From assembly GCA_004799545.1 (NCBI GenBank), contig SSMU01000030.1, forward strand, positions 186,001 to 250,000: a stretch of 64,000 nt of DNA, read 5' to 3'. Position numbers and translations under genes: made by a program. Numbering within the stretch: position 1 is the first letter of the stretch; each line of letters starts with the position of its first letter. The DNA is from Phenylobacterium sp. GTDB lineage: Bacteria; Pseudomonadota; Alphaproteobacteria; Caulobacterales; Caulobacteraceae. Below the pieces are notes generated by a model. That model searched no databases, was not told where the DNA came from, and saw only the letters and a program-made list of their open reading frames with translations. This document shows, in pieces, positions 57,042 through 64,000 of the stretch.

Positions 57042-57467
57042 TCAGTTTTCTTCCACCGGCACGCCGTAGAGCTCCAGCCGGTGGTCCACCAGCCGGTAGC
57101 CCAGGCGCTTGGCGATGGCCTCCTGCAGGGCCTCGATCTCGGCGTCGACGAACTCCACCACCTGGCCGGTCTTCATGTCGATCAGGTGGTCGTGGTGCAC
57201 CTCCGGCTGCTCCTCGTAGCGCGAGCGGCCGTCGCGGAAGTCGTGGCGGGTGATGATCCCGGCCTCTTCGAACAGCCGCACGGTGCGGTAGACCGTGGCG
57301 ATGGAGATGTGCGGATCGACGGCATGCGCCCGGCGGTGCAGCTCCTCCACATCCGGGTGGTCGTGCGCCTGGCTCAGCACGCGGGCGATCACCCGGCGCT
57401 GGTCGGTCATGCGCATGCCCTTGTCGACACAGAGCTTTTCGATGCGGTCCGGCACGGGCGGCTCCAC
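57042..57467 (-). CDS. fur: Ferric uptake regulator Fur (internal start)
   Basis: 141 residues, the usual Fur length, if translation begins at GTG 57465-57467. GGAGG (57472-57476) stands 4 bases upstream, inside the RimI frame. The DNA-binding winged helix ([37 protein letters not shown]) and the metal site VHHDHLID are clear. Fur represses iron-uptake genes when loaded with iron. In Caulobacter fur and rimI are neighbours, so the two modules are normally separate proteins. Confidence 0.85.
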   Translation of the reverse strand: MEPPVPDRIEKLCVDKGMRMTDQRRVIARVLSQAHDHPDVEELHRRAHAVDPHISIATVYRTVRLFEEAGIITRHDFRDGRSRYEEQPEVHHDHLIDMKTGQVVEFVDAEIEALQEAIAKRLGYRLVDHRLELYGVPVEEN

Positions 57468-57962
57468 GGTTCCTCCGTCAGGATAGGGCGAACTGGCCGC
57501 CTCGTTAAGATCGCGCCGCATGACCACGGCGTCCACCAGCCCTTCGGGCCCGCGATCATAGTAGCTCGGGCGGTGGCCGGCGCGGCGAAAGCCGAGGGTC
57601 GCGTAGAGCGCTTCGGCGGCGGCGTTGTCCACCGCGACCTCCAGGAAACAGGTCTTCGCCCCGGCCTGTCGGGCGGCGGCGAGGCCGGCCGCCATCAGCG
57701 CCCTGGCGACCCCGCGGCCGCGGGCCGGCGGCGCCACGCCAAGGGTCAACACCTCCACCTCGTCGGCGGCGACGCGGCAGAGGATGACGCCCAGCGGGGC
57801 CTCTTCGTCCTGGGCCAGGAAGCCGAAGATGCCTTCGCCCTCCAGCAGGTCCTCGAACTCGTCCTCGCGCCAGGAGGTCTCGAAGGCGCCGGCGTGGGCC
57901 ATCGCCATGCCCGAGGCCTCGGCGGCGGTCGCCCAGGTCAGCTTCACGGGGTGAGTCTTCAT
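57042..57962 (-). CDS. rimI: In-frame RimI acetyltransferase-Fur fusion reading frame
   Basis: One frame of 306 codons encodes a RimI-type GNAT acetyltransferase (about 1-155: [17 protein letters not shown] is the acetyl-CoA loop; [13 protein letters not shown] is the last conserved helix) followed by a complete Fur protein (from about 166). RimI acetylates the N-terminus of ribosomal protein S18. No stop codon separates the parts, although the RimI module ends around [10 protein letters not shown] and CTTAA follows out of frame. The frame starts ATGA-coupled to tsaB. It may give a fusion, or separate RimI and Fur if translation reinitiates at the internal site (see the Fur entry). Confidence 0.72.
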   Translation of the reverse strand: MKTHPVKLTWATAAEASGMAMAHAGAFETSWREDEFEDLLEGEGIFGFLAQDEEAPLGVILCRVAADEVEVLTLGVAPPARGRGVARALMAAGLAAARQAGAKTCFLEVAVDNAAAEALYATLGFRRAGHRPSYYDRGPEGLVDAVVMRRDLNEAASSPYPDGGTVEPPVPDRIEKLCVDKGMRMTDQRRVIARVLSQAHDHPDVEELHRRAHAVDPHISIATVYRTVRLFEEAGIITRHDFRDGRSRYEEQPEVHHDHLIDMKTGQVVEFVDAEIEALQEAIAKRLGYRLVDHRLELYGVPVEEN

Positions 57963-58588
57963 GCCGGCAACTTCGCGTCGGGGGTGCGCAGATAGAGCGG
58001 CGTCAGCGGACCGGGCGTCCGCAGCGCGGCCAGCCGGGCCACCTGCCGCGCATCGGCGCCGTCGGCCTCGACCAGGCGGGCGGTCGGAACCATGCTCGCC
58101 AGCAGCGGTGCGCCGGAGCCGATCAGGGTCAGCTGCCGGCCCATAGCGATCTCGGCCAGCCGGGCGGCGGCGGTCTCAATAGCCAGCGCGTCGGGCGCCA
58201 TCAGCGCCTGGCTGTTCTCGAAGGCCTGGCAATAGACCTGGTCCCGGCGGGCGTCGATCACCGCGAAGGCCAGGCCTTCAACGCCGGCGGCGAGCGCCTC
58301 CAGCGTGCCGATCCCGCAGGCTGGCAGGCTGAGCGACGAGGCCAGGCCCTTGGCGAAGGCGATCCCCACCCGCAGGCCGGTGAATGAGCCCGGACCGACG
58401 GTGACGCCGATCCGCTCCAGCGCCTGGAAGGGCAGGTAGGCCTTGCGCATCACCGCCTCGGCCATCGGGGCCAGCCGCTCCTGGTGGCCGCGGGCCATGG
58501 TCTCCGAGGCGGACGCCAGCACGCGCTCGCCGTCGTTGACGGCGACCGAGCAGCTCGCAAGGCAGGTGTCGAGGCCGAGGACGATCAT
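57959..58588 (-). CDS. tsaB: tRNA threonylcarbamoyladenosine biosynthesis protein TsaB
   Basis: 209 residues of ASKHA fold: MIVLGLDTCLASCSVAV, GPGSFTGLRVGIAFAKGLA and VIDARRDQVYCQAFE. TsaB scaffolds TsaD in t6A synthesis at position 37 of tRNA. The stop overlaps the rimI start (ATGA). The ATG at 58588 gives the conserved start; a TTG four codons earlier is possible. Confidence 0.94.
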   Translation of the reverse strand: MIVLGLDTCLASCSVAVNDGERVLASASETMARGHQERLAPMAEAVMRKAYLPFQALERIGVTVGPGSFTGLRVGIAFAKGLASSLSLPACGIGTLEALAAGVEGLAFAVIDARRDQVYCQAFENSQALMAPDALAIETAAARLAEIAMGRQLTLIGSGAPLLASMVPTARLVEADGADARQVARLAALRTPGPLTPLYLRTPDAKLPA

Positions 58589-58671
58589 CGGTGAAGGCAA
58601 TAGCTGAGGGGGTGGCGTGTCCGATAGGTCCCGGTCCGGCCTTCGGGCTGGGTTGGCCGGGATGACGGTTT

Positions 58672-59241
58672 CTAGAGCGTCTGCTCGACCCGGGTCACTT
58701 CCGGGACGTAGTGCTTGAGCATGTTCTCGACGCCGGCGCGCAGGGTCGCGGTGGAGGACGGGCAGCCCGAGCAGGCGCCGCGCATGTTGAGCCAGACCAC
58801 CCCGGTGTCGACATCGAAGCGGCTGAACAGGATATCGCCGCCGTCCTGCGCCACGGCCGGGCGGATGCGGGTGTCCAACAGGTCCTTGATCTCGGCGACG
58901 ATCTGGGCGGTCTCGCCCTCGTAAGTCCCCTCGTCATGGCCCGCCGCCTCGCTTTCGCCCGCGAACAGCGGCCGGCCCGAGGAGAAATGGTCCATGATGG
59001 CGGCCAGGATCGGCGCCTTGAGGTGCGCCCAGTCGTGGTCCTCCGCCTTGCCGACGGTGAGGAAATCGGCGCCGAAGAACACCCGGGTCACACCGTCGAG
59101 CTCGAACAGCCCGGCGGCCAGCGGCGAGGCGGCGGCGGCCTCGGCGTCACGGAAGTCGCGCGATCCCTCGCCCATCACCTCGCGGCCGGGCAGGAACTTC
59201 AGCACCTCAGGGTTCGGCGTCGGTTCGGTCTGGATGAACAT
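58672..59241 (-). CDS. NifU/Nfu-type iron-sulfur cluster scaffold
   Basis: 189 residues: an N-terminal Nfu domain (FIQTEPTPNPEVLKFLPG) and the C-terminal NifU-like domain with GACSGCPSST, whose two Cys hold a [4Fe-4S] cluster. Such proteins deliver clusters to target enzymes such as MiaB nearby. The ATG at 59241 is the family start. Confidence 0.93.
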   Translation of the reverse strand: MFIQTEPTPNPEVLKFLPGREVMGEGSRDFRDAEAAAASPLAAGLFELDGVTRVFFGADFLTVGKAEDHDWAHLKAPILAAIMDHFSSGRPLFAGESEAAGHDEGTYEGETAQIVAEIKDLLDTRIRPAVAQDGGDILFSRFDVDTGVVWLNMRGACSGCPSSTATLRAGVENMLKHYVPEVTRVEQTL

Positions 59242-59282
59242 GGGCCAGATGTGGCGCTGGCGGCCGCGCGATGCAAGCCACA

Positions 59283-59313
59283 CCTCTCCCCCACGCGAAG
59301 CGAGAGGGAGAGG
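59283..59313. repeat. Hairpin repeat related to 9468-9489
   Basis: CCTCTCCC (59283-59290) pairs with GGGAGAGG (59306-59313); the loop contains a smaller CGC-GAA-GCG hairpin. It lies between trpS and the Nfu gene. Confidence 0.65.
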
Positions 59314-59323
59314 CGCGCAGGCG

Positions 59324-60358
<1,035 letters not shown>

Positions 60359-60402
60359 GAGGTCAGGCTTCTGGAACGAACGGACGTGCGGGCGCAAGGC
60401 CC

Positions 60403-60427
60403 CGAAAGCCTTCTCGGAAGGCTTTCG
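60403..60427 (-). promoter_or_regulatory. Large hairpin in trpS leader
   Basis: CGAAAGCCTTC/GAAGGCTTTCG is a perfect 11-bp stem with a 3-base loop, extended by AAGG/CCTT (60396-60399 and 60428-60431). It lies 45 nt before the trpS start and has no T-tract. Confidence 0.5.
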
Positions 60428-60443
60428 CCTTGAATCGAGAAGA

Positions 60444-60460
60444 ACGGGCGGAACGCCCGT
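60444..60460 (-). terminator. Hairpin between murJ and trpS
   Basis: ACGGGCG-GAA-CGCCCGT is a perfect 7-bp stem. On the minus strand it is followed by TCTTCTCG, a weak pyrimidine tract, so it may end the murJ transcript or act in the trpS leader. Confidence 0.45.
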
Positions 60461-60567
60461 GGGATGAGACGGGTCAGCGGCTCAGAGCCGCCATCGACGC
60501 GAATTGTCCGTCCGGATCACCATGGCCTCAATCTAAGCCAGCTGCGGACTGGCGGCAATCGCGGGGC

Positions 60568-62232
60568 TCAGCGCGCGGGTTTGCGCCGACCGAGGGCCGA
60601 CCGCGCCTCGGCGACGGTCATGCCGCCGGACGCGAATAACAGCAGGGGATAGAGTCCGGCCGCCAGGACCGCGACCAGAGCGACGGCGATCTCCTTGGGC
60701 CCCAGCTTGCTGAGGTGGAAACCGCCGAGCAGGCCCTGGATTTGATACCGCCAGTGGCCCGCCGCCAGCAGCAGGGCCGCCAGCACCAGGTTGGCCAGCA
60801 GGATCCGGATCAGCCGCGAGACGGTCTCCGGCGCTGGCCGGTAGTGCGACCGGCGAGCCAGGCTGACCGCCATCATCGCCACGTTGGTCCACCAGGCGAC
60901 GGTGGTCGCGGCGGCCACGCCGGGCACCCCGATGAAGTAGAACAGGCTCACCCCCACCACCACGTTCACCACCACCGAGATCAGCCCGAGCCGCATCGGG
61001 GTCTTGGTGTCCTGACGGGCGAAGAAGGCGCGGTTGAGCAGTTGCGCCGTCACGAAGGCCGGCACCCCCCAGCCATAGAAGAACAGGGCGTTGGCGGTCT
61101 GGTGGGCGTCGAAGGTGTGGAAGGCGCCGCGCGTGTAGAGGCCGTCGATGATGAAGAAGGGAATGGTCACCAAGGCCACGGCGCAGGGCAAGGCGAGGGC
61201 TAGCGAGAACAGCATCCCCTGGTCCATCGCTTGGCGGGCGCCGGTCTCGTCGCCGGCGTGGATGGCCCGCGACAGCCGGGGCAGGAGCGCGACGCCGATC
61301 GCTACGCCGATCAGCCCCTGTGGCAGCTGGTAGAGCCGCTCGCAGAAGAACAGCCACGTCCGGGCGCCATTCACCTGGCTGACCAGGATGCCGGACACGA
61401 AAACGCTGATCTGGGTGGCGCTGGCGGCGATGGCGCCGGGCACGGCCAGCGCAATGAGCTTGCGGATCTCCGGCGTCAGCCTGGGCATGCGCACGTCGAC
61501 ATGGGCGCCGGACCTGCGCACGCCCCACCAGAGCAGGGCCGCCTGGCTGATCCCGGCGATGACGATGCCCCAGGCGCCCCAGACAGCGGCCTGGTGCGCG
61601 GTTCGGGCTGGCAGGACGGTCGCCAGCGTCCAGAGGTTCAACAGGATCGGCGCCGCGCCCGACAGGATGAAGCGGTTGCGGGCGTTCAGCACGCCCGACA
61701 GGTGGGCGTAGATGGCCATGCACGGCAGGTAGGGCATGGTGATCTGGGTGAGCAGGATCGCCAGCTTGAACTTCTCGGGGTTGGACGCGAAGCCCGGGGC
61801 GATCAGGTACATCAGCCAGGGCATGGCCAGCTCGGCCACGACGGTGACGAAGATCGAGGCCGCGGCCAGGGTGGCCATGGCGTCGGCGGCCAGCACGTCG
61901 GCCACCTCCTCGCCGTCGCGCTCCAGGGATCGGGAATAGGCCGGCACGAAGGCGGCCGCGAAGGCGCCCTCGCCGAAGATCCGCCGGAACAGGTTCGGGA
62001 ACGACCAGGCGGCGTTGTAGGCGTCGGCCACGAAGGTGCTCGACGCGCCCATGGTGTAGCTGATCGCCAGGTCACGCATGAACCCGGCGATGCGACTGAG
62101 CAGGGTGAAGCTCGAATAGATCATCGACGAGCGGATCAGGCCGCCGCCCTTGGCGCTCGGCTTGGACGCGGCGCTCGGCGCAGCTTTCGGCGCGGCGGCC
62201 GGCTCGGTCACGGGAATCGGGGTCTCTGTCAC
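60568..62232 (-). CDS. murJ: Lipid II flippase MurJ
   Basis: 554 residues with about fourteen membrane helices of the MVF fold. The first is preceded by an Ala/Pro-rich stretch of about 30 residues. Markers are TLLSRIAGFMRDLAISYTMG, FPNLFRRIFGEGAFAAAFVP and RAFFARQDTKTP. MurJ moves lipid II across the inner membrane for peptidoglycan synthesis. GTG start at 62232 without a strong ribosome-binding site, so a later start is possible. Confidence 0.94.
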   Translation of the reverse strand: MTETPIPVTEPAAAPKAAPSAASKPSAKGGGLIRSSMIYSSFTLLSRIAGFMRDLAISYTMGASSTFVADAYNAAWSFPNLFRRIFGEGAFAAAFVPAYSRSLERDGEEVADVLAADAMATLAAASIFVTVVAELAMPWLMYLIAPGFASNPEKFKLAILLTQITMPYLPCMAIYAHLSGVLNARNRFILSGAAPILLNLWTLATVLPARTAHQAAVWGAWGIVIAGISQAALLWWGVRRSGAHVDVRMPRLTPEIRKLIALAVPGAIAASATQISVFVSGILVSQVNGARTWLFFCERLYQLPQGLIGVAIGVALLPRLSRAIHAGDETGARQAMDQGMLFSLALALPCAVALVTIPFFIIDGLYTRGAFHTFDAHQTANALFFYGWGVPAFVTAQLLNRAFFARQDTKTPMRLGLISVVVNVVVGVSLFYFIGVPGVAAATTVAWWTNVAMMAVSLARRSHYRPAPETVSRLIRILLANLVLAALLLAAGHWRYQIQGLLGGFHLSKLGPKEIAVALVAVLAAGLYPLLLFASGGMTVAEARSALGRRKPAR

Positions 62233-62288
62233 GGACCGCAGGCTAGCGTGCGATGCGGCCTCGCGCGCGCAGCAAATTGGCGCGGCGT

Positions 62289-64000
62289 TCAGCCATTGGC
62301 CTTGCGGTGCTTCGGCTTGCGCGCCTTCGGCGGCGGCGCGCTGCGGGTCGGGTCATAGGCGACAGCGGGCCGCGGCCCCGCGGCGGGACCTGGGCCCGGG
62401 CCGGGGCGGCGGTCGGTCCGGGGCGGCTTCGGCCCCGGCGCCCCGGCCGGCTCGACACGCATGTCGCCGGCTTGGCCGGCCGCCTTGATCGCCTCGCGGA
62501 AGCGCGGTTCGGCCTCGCGGCTGATCTCGAACTTGGTCTCCCGGTCGAAGATGCGGATCTCGCCGATGTCCTTCTTGGTCACGTGGCCAACGCGGCAGAT
62601 CAGCGGGATCAGCCACTTGGGGTCGGCGTTGTTGGTCCGTCCCACCGCCAGCCGGAACCAGGCGCCGTCGCCGGCGGAGTAGTCGTCGGAAGTGCGGCGT
62701 GGGCCGCGCTCAGGGCGCTCGCTGCGTTGCGGCCGGGTGTCCGGCGTGCGGTCGCGGACGTCGTCGAACATCTCCTCCGGCTCCGGCAAGCGGGCGCGGT
62801 GCAGGCGGATCAGGGCCGCGGCCACCGCCTCCGGGCTGCGGTCGGCCAGGATTCGCTGCGCCAGCGCAAGGTCTTCCGGCGACGGCGTCTCGTTGAGGAT
62901 TGGATCCTCCAAGAGCCGCACCTGGTCCTTGGCGCGGATCTCCTCGGCCGAGGGCGGCCCGGACCATTCCGCCTCGATGTTCGCCGACTCGAACAGCCGC
63001 TCGACGATGCGGCGCTTGTTGTAGGGGGCGATCAGCACCGAGACGCCCTTGCGGCCGGCCCGGCCGGTGCGACCGCTCCGGTGCAGCAGGCCCGCCTTGT
63101 TGGCTGGCAGGTCGGCGTGGATCACCAGGCCGAGGTCGGGCAGGTCGAGCCCGCGCGCCGCCACGTCGGTGGCGACGCAGGCCCGGGCATGGCCGTCGCG
63201 CAGCGCCTGCAGGGCGGCGTCGCGCTCCTTCTGCGACAGCTCGCCGGACAGGGCGACGGCCGAGAAGCCCCGCTCGCGCAGGGCGCCGTAGAGGTGCCGC
63301 ACCCGCTCGCGCGTGGCGCAGAACACCAGGGCGCCGGGGCTCTCGAAATAGCGCAGCAGGTTGACGACCGCCTTCTCCAGCTCGTTGGGCGCCACGCGGA
63401 CGGCGCGATATTCGATGTCGCCGTGCGCCTCGTCGCGCCGGGTGGTGTCGATCCGCTCGGCGTCGCGCTGATAGCGCCGCGCCAGGGTGGCGATCTCCCG
63501 GGCGATGGTGGCCGAGAACAGCAGCGTGCGGCGCTCCACCGGCGTCGAATCCAGGATCTCCTCGAGGTCTTCGCGGAAGCCCAGATCGAGCATCTCGTCG
63601 GCCTCGTCGAGCACCACGACCTTCAGGGCGGAGAGGTCGAGGTTGCCGCGCTCCAGGTGGTCGCGCAGCCGCCCTGGCGTGCCGACCACGATGTGGACGC
63701 CGGCCGCCAGCGCCCGCTGTTCGCGCCGGGCGTCGGTGCCGCCGACGCAGGTCTCCACCCGCACCCCGGCCTCGGCGTAGAGCCAGGCCAGTTCGCGGCT
63801 CACCTGCATGGCCAGTTCGCGGGTGGGGGCGATGACCAGGCCGAGCGGCGCGCCGGGGCGGCCGAAGCGATCCGCCTCGCCCAGCAGGGGCCCGGCGGCG
63901 GCCAGGCCGAACGCCACCGTCTTGCCCGACCCGGTCTGGGCCGAGACCAGCAGGTCGCGGTCGGCGGGGGCGGCCAGCACGGCGGCCTGCACCGGGGTCG
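62289..64000 (-). CDS. DEAD-box RNA helicase with DbpA-type RNA-binding domain, 5' end cut
   Basis: About 570 codons are visible; the N-terminal Q motif lies beyond the window. Present are SAQTGSGKT (motif I), PTRELA (Ia), TPGRL (Ib), DEAD (II), SAT (III), and HRSGRTGRAGRKG (VI). A DbpA/CsdA RNA-binding domain (FRLAVGRTNNADPKWLIPLIC onward) and a basic Pro/Arg tail follow. DbpA binds 23S rRNA hairpin 92 and acts in 50S assembly; relatives with this domain act in ribosome biogenesis and cold adaptation. Confidence 0.92.
   Translation of the reverse strand, partial: TPVQAAVLAAPADRDLLVSAQTGSGKTVAFGLAAAGPLLGEADRFGRPGAPLGLVIAPTRELAMQVSRELAWLYAEAGVRVETCVGGTDARREQRALAAGVHIVVGTPGRLRDHLERGNLDLSALKVVVLDEADEMLDLGFREDLEEILDSTPVERRTLLFSATIAREIATLARRYQRDAERIDTTRRDEAHGDIEYRAVRVAPNELEKAVVNLLRYFESPGALVFCATRERVRHLYGALRERGFSAVALSGELSQKERDAALQALRDGHARACVATDVAARGLDLPDLGLVIHADLPANKAGLLHRSGRTGRAGRKGVSVLIAPYNKRRIVERLFESANIEAEWSGPPSAEEIRAKDQVRLLEDPILNETPSPEDLALAQRILADRSPEAVAAALIRLHRARLPEPEEMFDDVRDRTPDTRPQRSERPERGPRRTSDDYSAGDGAWFRLAVGRTNNADPKWLIPLICRVGHVTKKDIGEIRIFDRETKFEISREAEPRFREAIKAAGQAGDMRVEPAGAPGPKPPRTDRRPGPGPGPAAGPRPAVAYDPTRSAPPPKARKPKHRKANG

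Noticed and set aside
60359..60567. T-box leader for trpS
   Set aside because: No T-box consensus (TGGNACCGCG) and T-boxes are not typical of alphaproteobacteria.

Overview
This is about 64 kb of very GC-rich chromosome from an alphaproteobacterium, almost certainly of the order Caulobacterales and perhaps Phenylobacterium-like. The evidence is the Caulobacter-type DnaA (about 490 aa) preceded by rpsT, the gene orders coaBC-dut, ubiB-ubiE/mutM and lnt-CBS-ybeY-phoH-miaB-fur-rimI-tsaB, alphaproteobacterial LexA boxes (GTTC-N7-GTTC) and GANTC methylation sites in front of dnaA. The order is inferred from protein resemblance and synteny; the genus is a guess. No rRNA, tRNA, CRISPR array, insertion sequence or prophage was seen. 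GTG and TTG starts and 1-4 base stop/start overlaps are common.

Layout. 1-5.2 kb: a cut-off secreted protein, a TetR regulator with a near-perfect 25-bp operator, and two large periplasmic redox proteins. One is a redoxin-like/cytochrome c/type II copper monooxygenase-like/EF-hand fusion; the other is a cytochrome c-PQQ dehydrogenase. 5.2-9.5 kb: a BlaI/M56 regulator-protease pair divergent from a TonB-dependent receptor, with two operators between them. 9.5-15.9 kb: a DUF885 hydrolase and an ABC exporter whose permease is fused to an M1 aminopeptidase. 16-19.7 kb: SDR, dut and coaBC, then a divergent lipoprotein gene behind two LexA boxes, and a cupin gene. 19.7-25.4 kb: ubiB, ubiE, mutM, TraB/GumN, enoyl-CoA hydratase and rpsT. 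25.4-27.3 kb: the dnaA control region and dnaA. 27.3-32.8 kb: DUF6481, SDR, pnp, rpsO, truB and rbfA.

33-41 kb: a dienelactone hydrolase, a lipoprotein, and a tightly coupled six-gene membrane cluster (DUF4129, DUF4350, MoxR ATPase, DUF58, SpoIIM-like, RDD) of unknown job. It lies between the two halves of the translation operon. 41.4-47.5 kb: infB, ylxR/L7Ae, nusA and rimP, transcribed from a clear promoter through a leader that carries an intrinsic terminator. 47.7-64 kb: ppa, glycosyltransferase, trmB, metK (with its own operator), an XRE regulator, lnt, CBS protein, ybeY, phoH, miaB, an in-frame rimI-fur reading frame, tsaB, a NifU-like protein, trpS, murJ and a DbpA-type RNA helicase cut by the window end.

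Most promising for new biology: the SOS-box lipoprotein, which looks like a toxin-fold domain that has lost its histidines; the TetR-controlled copper/heme oxidation locus; the MoxR-DUF58-SpoIIM-RDD membrane system; the attenuator-like leader of rimP-nusA-infB; and the rimI-fur in-frame fusion.
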